Assembly (NCBI RefSeq): GCF_023278565.1
Contig: NC_064672.1
Location: 7,936,001 to 8,000,000, forward strand
Direction of reading: 5' to 3'
DNA length: 64,000 nucleotides
Source of the DNA: Colletotrichum lupini
Lineage: Eukaryota; Ascomycota; Sordariomycetes; Glomerellales; Glomerellaceae
In this document: positions 13,399-26,551 of the stretch, one piece after another
Numbering within the stretch: the first letter of the stretch is position 1
Layout: each line of letters starts with the position of its first letter
The notes under the pieces: generated by a model
What the model saw: only the letters and a program-made list of their open reading frames with translations
Databases searched by the model: none
What the model was told of the DNA's origin: nothing
Made by a program: the position numbers and the translations under genes

Positions 13399-14126
13399 TA
13401 TTACGACTTAATATATATAACTAAAACTAGGGCCCGCCCCGTAGGCTTATAATAGTTATAATATATTATATATATAAAAGTATAAGAATATAAAATAACT
13501 ATTATAAAACGGAAGAACTATAAATAAGTTACGTATAAATAAGAAATAGTAATTACGTAATAAGGTAATTACTATAATTACTCTAAATAATCGCTTACTA
13601 ATATTTACTTAGCGATTACCTAACGAATAAGAGTAATTATTAATAAAAAATATATTTATAAGTAGACTTATATTGCCGTTAATAATCCGTAGTTATGAAC
13701 TTTATAGGAGGGAAAATTGAAGAAAATCTAAAAAAATAGTCTACCGAGATAGTATAAGTATCTACTAATACCGTATATTAATACCGTATAGTTAATATTA
13801 AGAACTACCCGAGTAGCTAGTAAAAGTAGAATATAAAAAAGAAAAAATAAGTAGACTTATATATAGTATAAACTTAAAACGGGCTTAAGGATAGACTTTT
13901 TATAACTTTTTAGTAATTAACTTAGTATTAAATCTTACGATCGCTTTTAGCTATTTTTACTAAAAACCCCTTTTAATAAGACTATAATTAATTATTAAAA
14001 CTTTACTTACCTTACGACTTATAAACATAGCTTTAGGGAAGCTATTTATAATTATAATACTATTTACTTAGTACTCGTAGCCTCAACTTTTATTAATATA
14101 CTTATTATAACTAGCTAGTTATAATA
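13399..14126 (+). mobile_element. Solo LTR of the same gypsy family, nested in the full-length copy
   Basis: It matches the 540-bp LTR along its length, with a 189-bp extra block at 13674-13862. The flanks read CCTAA on the left and CCCGA on the right, which is one 5-bp target duplication separated only by C-to-T and G-to-A changes. No internal region accompanies it, so it is the product of LTR-LTR recombination after insertion. Confidence 0.82.
13674..13847 (+). mobile_element. Short A-tailed element (SINE-like), copy 1
   Basis: 174 bp flanked by the 15-bp duplication TAAGTAGACTTATAT. It ends in an A-rich tail and sits inside the solo LTR. A long, variable target duplication and an A tail point to LINE-type target-primed insertion. 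No coding sequence. Confidence 0.7.
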
Positions 14127-15315
14127 CCCGAGGAGTACTAGATATATATAAAACTATTTATAAAACCTAAAGAAATAGGATTACTAAGATATAATAACTA
14201 AAATATAGAAATCGAACTTAAAAAAAGGATATAACCTAGGTTTTATTTAATATACTTAATAAATTAAAAAGAATAAGAGTATTTTAACGAATATATTAAT
14301 AAAAAACTTAAGAAGGGATATATTTAACCGTCGAATTCTCTTACTAGATTCCCTTTATTTTTTATATTAAAAAAGGGTAAAGAATTAAGACCTATTATTG
14401 ATTATAAAAGACTTAACGAAATTATAAAAAAGAATTACTACCCCTTATTACTTATTATTAAGCTTAGAGATCTATTTTACGGAGCTAACTAGTTTATTAT
14501 TATAAATTTCAAAAAAGTATTTAATTAAATTTAAATTAAAAAAGGAAACGAATAAAAGACGGCATTTTAAACTTATAAAGGACTCTTTAAATATCTTATT
14601 ATACCCTTCGGACTTACTAATACTCTAATAACTTTTTAAATAATAATTAACTACGTATTCTAGGAGTACGTCGATATTTTTATTATTATTTATATTAATA
14701 ATATTCTTATTTTCTCCCCCGACTTTAAAATATATAAAAAATATATTTATATAGTATCTTAGAAGTTCTAAAACGCTAAGCTATATACCGAACTTTCTAA
14801 ATACGAATTTTATATATAAAAAATAGATTTCTTTAAATATATTATTATATTTAAATAAATCTATATATAAGTATCGAAAATAAAAGTAGTTAGGGACTAG
14901 CCTATGTTATAAAACGTTAAAGACGTATAAGGACTTTTAAAATTCCGTAACTTTTATTAATAATTCTTTAAGGACTATATTAATATAATTAGGCTTTTTA
15001 ATAACCTAATATAAAAAAATACCCTATTTATTCAAGATCCTAAGTATAAAGAAGTATTCATTGAAATTGAAAATATAGTCGTTTTTAAACTAATTATTAC
15101 GATCTTAGACCCCTAAAAACCTTTTAAAATCGAGACTAACGCCTTAGATTTTATTATAAGAGCGGTCTTAGGATAATAAGATAAATAAAAAAAGCTTTAT
15201 TTATATTACTTCTACTCTAAAGTATTTTATAGAATAGAATTAAATTAGTAAATCTATAATAAGGAACTAATAGTAATTATTAAAATATTTTAAAAATAGA
15301 GATTATAGTTATTTA

Positions 15316-15476
15316 AAATCCGTAGTTATAAACTTTATAGGAGGGAAAGTTAAGGAAAATCTAAAAAGAATAGTCTAGCGAGATAGTATAAGTATTTACT
15401 AATACCGTATATTAATACTATATAAATAACATTAAGAATCGCCCGAGTAGCTAGTAAAAGCAGAATATAAAAATAA
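15316..15476 (+). mobile_element. Short A-tailed element (SINE-like), copy 2
   Basis: 161 bp, closely similar to copy 1 from ATCCGTAGTTAT onward and slightly shorter at its 5' end. It is flanked by the 11-bp duplication ATAGTTATTTA (15305-15315 and 15477-15487), and it interrupts gypsy pol. Confidence 0.7.
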
Positions 15477-17700
15477 ATAGTTATTTAGAACTAAGTATAA
15501 AGTTATAGTTTATATAAATTATAAAAACTTCGTAAACTTTATAATAAATAAGAACTTAAATAAACGATAAGTTAAATAGAGCGAATTCCTATCTAAGTAT
15601 AACTTCCGAATTATTTATTAAAAAGGTTTAAAAAATAGTAAAATAAACGCTCTTAATAAAAGACTTAATTACGAAGTTGCGGTCCTTAAGAAAATATAAG
15701 TTATTTTTAAATAAGAGAAGGACGGTAGCTTTATATTAATTACGAAACTTTTTATAATAATTAGAAAAATTAATACTAGCCCGATTAAAAAGATAACCCC
15801 TAAGCTTATTATAAAAATTTATAATATATTAATATATACTTACTAAGGAATTATTAAAATATAAAAACGGATTTATTAGTATTATAATAAATTTACTATA
15901 CGTACTAAAATTATAAAAGTAATTAAAAACTACGTAACTTAAAAAAAAAAAAAATAGCCTATATAAGCTTTATAATAAGCTATAATTATTATAATTATTA
16001 ATAAAAGCATGGTAATTAATTATATAGGACTTTATTATTAAACTATTAAAGTCTACAGAACTATTTACTAAAATATAGTATAATAATATTTTAGTTATAG
16101 TCAATCGACTTACTAAGTTCGTATATTTTATTCTTTATAAAAGATTAAGTACTATAAAAAACTTAGTATATATATTTACTAAAGTTATATTTTTAAACTA
16201 TAATTTACTAAAAGAAATTATTTTCAATAAAAATAAGCTATTTATTTTAAAGTTTTAAAAATCCCTAATTTCGTAACTTAGTATGGATTATAAATTATTA
16301 ATATTATTTTATTTATAAACCGATGAATAAATAAAAAGGATTAATTAGATCCTCGAGATATACCTTTATTATTATATAAACTACGACTAGGATAATTAAA
16401 TAATATTTTTATTAATAGCCTAGTTTATATATAATAGTATAGTTAGTAAAAGTATAAAACAATCTCCGTTTTATTTTAATTATAAATTCTAATTAATAAT
16501 ATGTAGAGAAGTATAATAAGGACTATAAGCTATAAAAACTATAATAAATATAAGTAAACTTAAAGAGATTTATAAATAAGCCTTATTAAACTTCGAGTTT
16601 ATATAATAATATATAAAAAAGAACGTAAATAGATTAAAGATTAGAGGACTATTTTTAAAAGAGGAGAATAGCGCTTATCTCTTTTATTATAATATTAAAA
16701 TAAAATAACTAAATAATAAATTAAACTCTAAAAAACTTAGACTTTTTAAAATTATTAAAAAAATCTTATTAATTAATTACGAATTAAGATTACTAAATAC
16801 GATACGATATTATCTTATTTTTTATATTTTATTATTCGAACTTATATTAAAAAGTTTATATATAGAAAATTATATTATTATTAAACTAAACTAATTAAAG
16901 TACGAAGTTAAACAAATTATTAATTATAAAATTAAGAATAGGTTATAGGAATTTCTAATTAAATAGAGAAATTACGAATATAAAAAAAAAATATAAGAAC
17001 TTATTACGAACTTTTAAAACTCTTAGGAATCTTTTTTAAAATACTAAAATTAAAATTAAAATTAGAACTCTTAGTTATTATAATATTTTAATTAATTATT
17101 TTAAAAGTATTATTAAACTATACTTTTTATATAGTAATTAATTTATTCTTATTAACAATATTAAAAGAATTAAAAATTGCCTTTTTTTTTGAATACTATC
17201 CTTTTTCTTTAAACAAAAAAACGTTTTAATTTTAATAAAAACTAATTTATTTTAGTTTACGTACGATATAAAGCTTTTATTTATTTTTTAAAAAAAAGCT
17301 CCTCTACTTCGTTTTTATATTTTAGCTTATTAGTTTTAAATAAAAAACGGTTTATTATAAATATAATTAATATAGAAAATATAAAAAAAAAAAAAAACTT
17401 ATGATTATATATAGTATTAATAATCGTATTATAAGAATAATTACGATATATATATTTATAATACTTTAATTTACTTTTTAATATTTTATATTTTTACCCT
17501 AACGAACGATAAAATAAGTAAAGTATTTCGATTTCGAATCCTCGCTCTTTAATTTTAAAAATAAGCTTTAATTAATAATATATTAAAAATCTAGTAAATA
17601 TTTTAGTATTTTTTAAAAAACTACTTAACGAGCCCTAACCTAAGTTATAATAACTTATTTATAAGTTTATAAAAATAAGATTTTTAAAAAAAAGACCTAA

Positions 17701-18240
17701 TATTACGACTTAATGTATATAACTAAGACTAGGGCCCGCCCTATAGGCTTATAGTAGTTATAATATACTATATATATAAAAATATAGGAATATAAAGTAA
17801 CTCTTATAGAACGGAAGAATTATAAATAAGTTATATATAAATAAAAAGTAGTAATTACGTAATAAAATAACTACTATAACTACTCTAAATAATCGCTTAT
17901 TAATATTTACTAAATAATTACTTAACGAATAAAAGTAATTATTAATAAAAAATATATTTATAAGCGAACTTATATATAGTATAAACTTAAGCCGGGCTTA
18001 AAAATAGACTTTTTATAACTTTTTCAATAATTAACTTAGTATTAGATCTTATAATCGCTTTTAATTATTTTTATTAAAAACCCCTTTTAATAAGACTATA
18101 ATTAATTACTAAAGCCTTACTTACTTTATAACTTATAGATATAGCTTTAGGGAAGCTATTTATAATTACGATACTATTTACTTAGTACTCGTAGCTTTAA
18201 CTTTTATTAATATACTTATTATAACTAGCTAGCCGTAATA
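17701..18240 (+). repeat. 3' LTR of the gypsy element
   Basis: 540 bp, matching 9941-10480 apart from scattered transitions. It is preceded by a purine run (AAAAAAAAGA) suitable as the polypurine primer site. Confidence 0.88.
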
Positions 18241-18856
18241 CTTACCCTCGAGAATATTAGTTTTATTTACATTATATTTATTAACCTATTTAATATTAAA
18301 GATCTCTAATATATTAAGTAATTAAAACTAGGGCCTAATAACTTTAGTAATTATTTTATTAATACGTTTAGAATTAATAATACGACTTTTCTAAACCTTA
18401 ATTAATAAGTTCTTCTTAAAAAAAGTATCTATTTATCTCTTATTAATAGGATTAATATCCCCCTAAGTACGCAAAACTCGCTTAGTAAATTCCTTAACTT
18501 ATTTATATATTAGTATGATATTTAAACTATATTAAATACGAACTTATTTAGCTAGGTTATTTTCTTATTAAAGAGGAAGTTTTTAAAGTTTAATAAAAGC
18601 CCTCGCTCAATTCTAGTAGCCCTTTATATAATTATAAAGTATTAACTTAAGAATCTTATAATTAATTAAAGCTTTATAAAATAAGAGACCGTTTTTAATA
18701 ATATTAAGAACCTAATTAATCTTATTTTTAGTATACGAGATTATAATATATTAATAAATAATTATAGAAAAAAGAATTATATTTAGACGATTTTTATAAT
18801 TATTATAGTGGTTTGTATGTTATGGGTTGGATTATAATGAGGTGGTTAGGAAGAAA

Positions 18857-18905
18857 TTAAGGGGGGGCTAAATATAGGGGGGGGCTAAAAGGGGGTGGGG
18901 CGACT
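18857..18905 (-). repeat. Right terminal inverted repeat of the Fot1-like element
   Basis: Reverse complement of 8711-8760 with one single-base length difference in a C run and one transition. It ends CGACT followed by TA. Confidence 0.85.
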
Positions 18906-18924
18906 TACCTTAAGAAAGCGATAC

Positions 18925-19129
18925 TATTAGTATCCCTATTATAGGGTAGTTAGTTTAAACCGTAGTTAATAAAGAGATTAATTAAATTATATAAATATTT
19001 GCATAGTAAGTATAAAAAAGAGGTTCTAACTATAGGTTAGGCTAGCTATAATAATTATAAATAAGGCCCCTAATTAGCCCTTACGTAGTCGGCTATATAC
19101 TACGGTTAAATTAAATTTCTAATTTAATA
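18925..19129 (-). repeat. 3' LTR of the copia element
   Basis: 205 bp, the same length as the copies at 25130-25334 and 26347-26551. On the minus strand it starts TATTAA and ends AATA (RIP forms of TG...CA). Confidence 0.8.
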
Positions 19130-22100
19130 CTAACTTTCTTTTTTTTTTATTAATTTAATTACTACGGTTAGAGGTATAATTCGATCTCGGGCCCGTTTAT
19201 TAAGTCGTCTCCTTTTCCTCTTTTTTTTTATTCTTTTTATATAACTTATTTTCTTATTTATATAGTAACTTTTCTATTACTTACGAATTATTTTAATCCT
19301 TTATTTAGTATTATTTTTATGAAAGCGTTTATAAAGTTATTTTTATTATTAATTTAACGGATTTTAAGTATTTCGCGCTTTTTATACGATTATTTAAGGG
19401 TTATAATATCGATTATAAGCCTCTTTTTTTTTTTATTATTAATTTAACGAGGTATTTATATAGTAAGTAAGAATTAGTATAGATAACTATTAAAATAAGT
19501 AGAAGGCTAATTCGATTAGTAATCTTTTTTAGCGTTATTAAAATTATATAAGAAAGGTTAACGCCGTTAATTATATTATAAACTTTTAACATTAGTATAT
19601 TTCTCGTTACTCGCTTATTTTTAGTTAATAAGTAGTAGATTATATTATTATATATAATAAATTCGTTCTTACTTATACTCTTATTAGCTAGGATAATAAT
19701 ATACTTTAATTACGAAGTAAGGTTATCATTATTTATAAATAACCTATTAATAAAGACGTAGAGCTTATTAGTTATAAGGTCGATTAAGTAATAGATAAGA
19801 CTTTAATTAAGATTTGTTTATTATTATTTAAGCTACTTATTAAGTACTTCGACGTTTTATTTAGTTAGATTTATAGCTTATACTACCCTAGCGTAGTTAA
19901 AAGTCGTTTTAAGCTAATAAATACTTATAATATATACCCCTTATATAAGCTTAGCTTTATATTATTTTTTAACGTTAGTTACGTTTAGATCGACGAGGTT
20001 AATCTTTTTACCCTACCCCTTTTATTAAAAAACGACGGTTTCCTTTTTAATTATAAAAATCTTATTATTAAATATTAAGGGGGTATTTATTATAAGGACC
20101 TCTTTTAGCTTCGTTACGAAGCCCGCTTTTTAGAGCTCCTTATTCTCTTTTTTTATAAAGTTAATATCGGATAGGTCTAATATATCGTCGGTTTATATTT
20201 TAATAATCTTAAATTAGTTACTTTTATACTCTATAATTAGTAAGTACGGGTTATATATAGAGGTAATTATTAATAATTAATTAATATAAAAATTATAATA
20301 AGTAGCTTACTAATAGGTAACCGATTCTGCGAGCCTATATAGTAGCTTAAGTATTTTAATAATCGTGCTTTTTAAGTACTTATTAGCTATTTCTTTTAGT
20401 AGATAGGCTAGGATTTTTTTTATAAGCCCTGTAGCTAATTAGGTATAGGCCTAGGTAATATTATAACTCTAAATCTCGTATCCCTTTTTTCGTAGCAATA
20501 TTATTAGTACTATTATTAATTATTAGCTATAGTGTTACATAGTGGGCGATTATGTAAGTAGCGTTGCTTTTTTAACGTTACTATACTCCTAAATTACGTA
20601 TTTAGACTTTTCGTATAGCTGGGGTATTCTTTTTTTTTTAATTTTACGAACTATTCGTAATTTAAATATATAGAGGTTTATATATTTTTTTAGGTTATAT
20701 AAGATAAATTAATAGACCCCTCGATCGCGAAGAGTATTTATTTTAATAAGATCTAATCCCTTATATAGCTTTTTAGTAGTTATAATTATGCTTTTTTTAC
20801 GTAGTTTAATTACTAGTTCGAAATCGGTTTTCTCTTTTGCTATATAAAAGGTGTTAATTACTTTATTACTAGTAATAAATTACTACGTTAGGGCTTGCTA
20901 TTATGGTCTTTTACGACGTCTTGCTTATAGTATTAATGCCCTTTTAGTAATTTCCTTTTCCTCGTTATTTATTAGTATTATTACGACGATTTTATTAAGG
21001 ATAATTTTTTATACCTCTATTACGGGTTATATAGTTTCCCCTAGCTCTTCTTTTTTTTATAAGTTAGAAATTATCTCGTTAGGATTTATATAGTATAGTT
21101 TAATTACCGTAATTAATATTTTAAGTAGCTAGTTACGATCTCTTATAACTATATAAGAGCGCTCGTTAATAGAAATTAACTTATATAGCCTAGCTTATTA
21201 TTAAGTAATTTCGTATTATACTTATATATCCGAATTTAGTAATATATTTAAATTATCTCTTATATCGGGCTTATTATATATAGTAATTACCTCGTTAACT
21301 TGCCTTTTTATATTTACTTTACGTAGTGCTTATATTATTTTTTTAATTATTTAGGCTCGTTAGCTTATACTTAGCCACGGTAGCGAGGCTAAGGTCGTTT
21401 TTAAATATGCTCTAAATATTAATAATATTAATATAAGTCCGTTAGGCCTTATAGTATTGTTATAATATTCAAGTACTATTTAGAGGTATTCGTTATTAAT
21501 AGAATCCGGATTTTCCTTTTTAATAATTCTAAACGCCCTTTTTAATTACTAATATGCCCTTTTTATTTTTTTAATATTATAGTACGCTTTAATAAGTACG
21601 ACTTTTAGCTATATACTATAGGCCGTTATATTATTTTTAAATTTTACTAATTTAAAACTAATATTAGCGTCGGTTTTAATACCGTCTAGCGGTCCCTAGT
21701 ATATATTAATTTAACTTTTTTATAGGGCTACTTATACTATTTTTATTTATAGATCCTAGAGGAATTGCCTTATTTAGAAGGATATAACTACGTTAATTAT
21801 ATATAATACTAGCTAACTATTTAAATAAAAAATATTAACGACGATCTTTTAATTAAAATTAAGCTTATTACGTAATTTAAATTTAAATCTACGTAGGCTC
21901 TGCGTATTTATTTAGTATTAATAATATATTTTTATTAATTATTCTAGCGCCCCTATTTTAATATTATTATTACTTAATTACTTTAGGAGGTTATATAGCC
22001 TCGTAACTAACGGGTACCCGAATTTTTAGTATAGTTTTCTAAGCTTATTTTTCGTTAGGTAATTAATTAACTTCGTATTATTAATAAGCTTTATAAATAT

Positions 22101-25100
22101 ATACCCCTATTGTCGTTCGACTATTTTAAAGTACTTATTACTAGAGATTCTATTCCTCGTATTATTAAATATAATACCTAGTCGATCTATATTTTTTAAA
22201 TATAAGAGAAATAGGGTATTAATAAATAAAATATAAAAAGTTATCGTTCCGAAGTATATCTCTATTTTTATTATACTTAGGGCAACGATTTTTTTATTTA
22301 AGCCGAAACTAATTTTCGTAATATTTATTATTAACGTATTAAGCGTTATTAGCGCGATTTTTTATAATACTTAGAATTACCTTTTCCCTTTAGTTAACTA
22401 TTACGATGCCCTAGTATTTAGGATAATTTTATAAAAGTTATTTAGGCCGTACTTTTTACTTATATAGAATGCTTATATAAGCTTAGTATTTGAGGGATTT
22501 AAGTAGTATAAAAAGGACCCCTCTAGCTGCCCTTAGATTTACTTAGTACTATATTCTTTTTTTTTAAGTATTAAAAGAGATAGCGTCTTCTTTTTAATCG
22601 TTAAGAGAATAGGCTTTAGTTTTATTAAATTCGCCCTTTTAGCCGCTTTTATATCCGTTATTTAAAGGACTTTTTTTTATTATCCGTAAATAAAAGCTTA
22701 TTTATTAAGAGCTTTTGCTACTCTTTATTTATTTAGCCTCGTATATTTTCTAAAGGCTAACGGGGCAAAAAAAGAGTAATTAATATTATTAATTTTATTA
22801 TAATTTAATTCGTTAGTATAGGGGGTAAGATCTTTTTTATTTTTTAAATTTCTTATAGGGGGTATATACTTTAGGCCGCTATTTTAGCTACTATTACTAA
22901 GTTCTATACCCCTAGATTTACCTTTATATATAATAAGGAATTAGTTAAACTAACGAGGGTTAGTTTTACTATTTACTACCGTCGATTTTTTATATTATTT
23001 ATATAATTTAGTATGCTCTTTTTCGGAGTAGTTACTTAATTAATATTTATCTTTTTTATAAATATAGTATTACTTCTTTTATTGCCCTACCCGTAAGTTA
23101 AATTTTTACTTATTTAATAAATCTAGGCCTCTTTACTAGCGATTATTATATTTAGCCTCTTTTTTCTTTTTATTATACGTTTAATTAATTTAATATTATT
23201 AATAAGGGCCGTTATATACCTAGAGGCAGGTTTAGTATAGTATTTTTACTTTAATATTAAAGCTAGATCTTAGCTTTAAGTAGAGCGTTTCGTAATTTTT
23301 AGGTACTTAGTATAAGGTTATTTTTATTTTTAATATACGCTAGACTATAGTATAGAGATATCTAACTTTCTATTTATTTATCCCCTTATTTAGCTAGGCT
23401 TTTATTAGTTTATTAATTCGATTAATAAGCTCTTTAAGGATCTTTATTTATAATTTACTTTTTATTATCCTAGCTATAAATATAAAAGAAATCGCTAATA
23501 GCTTAGATAAGAGCTTTAGGTTCTTATTATAGGTCTCGAAGTGGCTTTAAATTATACTAATTATATTAAAAAAGTCGTTTTAATCGAAATTACGTATTAC
23601 TTCGTAATAGTAATTAGAGGCTTTGCTTATAAGTACGATATTAATTACTAAATAGTATTAATATTCCCTAATTCTAACTTTTTTATAGTAATTATAAAAT
23701 ATTATTAAGGTTTTTTATAAGACCTTATACTTCCCCTTAGAATATAATTTCTTTTTTAAGAAGATCTTTTTAAGGTTTATAAATTACTTTATATTTATTA
23801 TTAGATTTTTAGTATTTATATACGATCCTTGCGTTATTATATATTGTTAGTAATTTCGGGTCGTTTATTTTTTTTTATTAGCTAATCGGTACTAAATTTT
23901 GCGTTAGTAGCGGTGATAAGTTATAGATTAAAATAGGTAGAATTATTAATTATTATATTTTTAATACTATATCTTATTTTAATATATCCTTTTATAATAA
24001 TAAATTTCCGTTAGTAATTATAAGGAGGAAATCTAGGTCGTTTACCCTTTTTTTAAATTCGTTAAAGTAATTATACGCTTTATTAACCTGTGTCTAGTTT
24101 TATAGTACGAATTCTTTTTTTATAATTATTATTATTAGTATTTTATATGGCTCTTGCGATTATAATTATATTAATAATACCCCTCGCTCGTAAAGGAATT
24201 TATTAACTATTTTTACGATTCTTAGGTTTGCGCTTATAAACTATTTATCTAGCTAGTAGCTAAGGTTATTTATAATTTTATAAAATAGGGGTTACCCCTA
24301 TAACCCCTTTTTTTTATAGACCTTAGTTAAATAGATTAATATTGCGTTAATTTGCTTATCGTTAGGCTAATTTGCGATTTTATATATTTACGTCCCTTAA
24401 TAGTCCGGGTTAATATTTATTTACTTATAAGGGATTAGGATTTTATTTAAGATTAGGTTTTATTTTCTTTTTTTTTCTTTTAACTCGCTAAGGGTCGTAC
24501 TCTAGCTTATACCTATATTAATAGTTATTAGCGTGTTTAATTTTAATAAGGATATGTCTAATTTGCGCACTAATTATAATAAATCTATACTTTTATTACT
24601 TAACGAATTTACTAAGGTTTAGGAAATTCCCGCTTTTTTTTACTATTTTATTATTACTCTCGTTTTTATTATTTTTAATAATTATTACTACCTTTTTAGA
24701 TCGCTAGCTATTATACTTATTAAGATCCTTTTTTTTATTTAGTATAAAAAGGTAGGTTTTAATAGTTCTTTTTTATAATAGTAATAATAAACGTTTATAT
24801 TATTATAAGAAAATATAGTAATTAGTCTCGGGATCTTTACTAGTTACTAATTTTTATTATCCTGTATATTTTTAGCTTCCTAAGCCTCGTACTTTTTATA
24901 ATTTCTAAATAGCTTCTTTCTTTAACTTATTTTTCTTAGGGTAGTATTTTATAAGAATAGTTAAAAGTAAATACTAAGCGGCTTATAAAGGAGCTATATA
25001 AGTTATTAAGAACTATATAAGTTATTAAGTATAATTAACGAAGTTAAGCCCTCTTTTTTATAAAATCGTAGATTTTAAGGATTTACTAAAAATGCCTACT

Positions 25101-26346
25101 TATTACTCGTACGTAGTAGGGTTAGATACTATTAGATTAGAAGTCTAATTCGACCGCGGCATATAGCCGACTACGCAGGGGCTAATTAGGGGCCCTATTT
25201 ACGATTATCGTAGCTAGCCTAACTTATAATTAGAACCTCCTTTTTATACCTACTACGTAGATATTTATATAGTTTAATTAATTTCTTCGTTAACTACGGT
25301 TTGAACTAACTACCTTATAATAGGGATACTAATAGATACTTTAGAAATTTTATTTTTTATAGCTTCTTAGTACCCTATTTTATATTTTTTAGGTAGTTTC
25401 TTTTATAGCTTAATTACGGTTAGGTAATTATCGCTTATTAATAATCCTTTTTATTACTTAGTTAATTTTTTAAAATTAGTAATCTCGTACTAAGAATTAG
25501 TATAAAAAAAAGCCCTTTAGTAGCCTTTTAGAGGATTTTTTTTTTTTTTTAGATCCTCGTTTTTTTAGCTTTTTTTTAAGTTAATAATAATTTTAATAAG
25601 AGGTTATAGGACTATTTTAGAGTAGCCGCTTTTTTTTTAAGTTAATCTTTAAGATCTATAATATTTTTAACTCGATATTATTAAGATTTTTAAATCCCCT
25701 CTTTTCTTATTAAACCGTCCCTTATATTATATTCCTAAGTAATACCCGGGGGGTAGTTAAGGGAGTTACGAGGAGGTTATTTAGATCGTAGGCTTAAGGT
25801 CGTACTTATAAAATCCTCGTAATAATAGACTTTTTTATATACTATAAATCTCTTAGCTTAATAACTCTTATAAAATTACTTTTATTACTAAGTAAAAATA
25901 TTTATATTTAAAGATCCCCTTTTTTAATTACGTAGTACTTTTTTATATTATATTATTAAGCTCGTTCGTTATACTAATTAATTAGGTAGATAGTCGTTAT
26001 ATAAGTATTTCTTTTTATTAATTTAATTAGTTAATTTTTAATTACGGGCCGGTTATAGAAAAGTCGTTTAGTAAAAAAGCTGCTCGAGGTAATAATAAAA
26101 GGCTAATTACTTAAGCGGTTTTATTAATTAACGTATTTTAATATAGTAAACGTTAACTTCTTATAGGTAATAAAGGGCTATAATTACTTAATTCCGTACG
26201 GTATTTAAGAATTACCCCCTTTTTTATTTATTTTTATAAAGTTAATTAGTATAAATCTCTTATTCCGTATAATATTAAGAAGTCGTTTTTTTTACGTAGC
26301 GAGATACCTTACTAATTTATAATAATAGAATTTAATTACTAATTAG
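19130..26346 (-). pseudogene. Copia gag-pol remnant, unreadable through RIP stops
   Basis: Very AT-rich and packed with TAA/TAG in every frame. Coding was on the minus strand, judged by the RNase H block near 19.4 kb and by lysine-type A runs on that strand. A low-confidence gag-like segment lies around 24.6-24.8 kb. The solo LTR at 25130-25334 interrupts it. Confidence 0.65.
25130..25334 (+). mobile_element. Solo copia LTR in the opposite orientation
   Basis: Reverse complement of the other two 205-bp copies, flanked on both sides by GATAC (25125-25129 and 25335-25339). It is best explained as a separate insertion reduced to one LTR. The pentamer is the same as that at the outer ends of the host element. 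Confidence 0.7.
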
Positions 26347-26551
26347 TATTAGTATTCTTATTATAAAATAGTTAGTTCGAACCGTAGTTAACGAAGAGAT
26401 TAATTAAACTATATAAATATTTACGTAGTAAGTATAAAAAGGAGGTTCTAATCGTAGGTTAGGCTAGCTATAATAATTATAAATAGGGCCCCTAATTAGC
26501 CCCTGCGCAGTCGGCTATATGCCGCAATTGAATTGGACTTTTAATCCGATA
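26347..26551 (-). repeat. 5' LTR of the copia element
   Basis: 205 bp. It is the least mutated of the three copies, retaining GCGCAGGGGC and GGACTTTTAATCCG segments that the other copies have lost. Confidence 0.8.

Larger units (their letters stand above)
10481..17700 (+). pseudogene. Gypsy gag-pol remnant, many stop codons
   Basis: Read through its stops, the plus strand shows a mutated C2HC zinc-knuckle around 11,385-11,430 (spacing kept, cysteines changed to tyrosine, as RIP would do). Reverse-transcriptase blocks LRPIIDYKRLNE and YINNILIFS lie near 14,380-14,715. RNase-H-like and integrase-like segments follow. CAA, CAG and TGG codons have become stops throughout. A solo LTR and two A-tailed inserts break it further. 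It cannot encode a working protein. Confidence 0.85.
9941..18240 (+). mobile_element. Ty3/gypsy LTR retrotransposon, full length, RIP-degraded
   Basis: Two 540-bp LTRs (9941-10480 and 17701-18240) bound an 8.3-kb element with exact 5-bp target duplications CTTAC (9936-9940 and 18241-18245). LTR ends read TATTACG...CGTAATA, the RIP form of TG...CA. Gag, protease, RT, RNase H and integrase are stop-riddled but follow gypsy order from left to right. It is inserted inside the Fot1-like element, so it is the younger of the two. It is inactive. Confidence 0.9.
8711..18905. mobile_element. Fot1/pogo-like DNA transposon (about 1.9 kb without inserts), RIP-degraded and split by a gypsy element
   Basis: The ends are inverted repeats of about 50 bp starting AGTCGCCCC (8711-8760 and 18857-18905), flanked by TA on both sides (8709-8710 and 18906-18907), the Tc1/mariner-type target duplication. 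Removing the nested retrotransposon and its 5-bp duplication leaves 1,890 bp. Known Fot1 and Pot2 elements are about 1.9 kb, and their termini also begin AGTC; family knowledge supports the assignment. The inside is too mutated for a readable transposase. Strand is not assigned. Confidence 0.75.
18925..26551 (-). mobile_element. Ty1/copia LTR retrotransposon, RIP-degraded
   Basis: Direct 205-bp LTRs lie at 18925-19129 and 26347-26551. Outer flanks are GATAC (18920-18924) and GATAT (26552-26556), a 5-bp duplication with one RIP-type C-to-T change in CpA context. On the minus strand, near 19,370-19,540, frames read YTNSYLLYKYLVKL and KRLIIDIITLKQSYKKRE. These are mutated forms of the RNase H C-terminus of fungal copia elements, placed correctly next to the 3' LTR. 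A purine run precedes that LTR on the minus strand. It is inactive. Seventeen bases separate it from the end of the Fot1-like unit. Confidence 0.8.

Noticed and set aside
20851..21093. 80-codon hydrophobic open frame
   Set aside because: It lies in RIP-mutated copia interior on the strand opposite to coding; the hydrophobicity reflects AT-rich codons.
18925..25334. A 6.4-kb DNA transposon with 205-bp terminal inverted repeats and GATAC duplications
   Set aside because: The inverted pair fits geometrically, but a third copy in direct orientation at 26347-26551 and a copia RNase H signature next to the left copy make the copies LTRs of a minus-strand retrotransposon.
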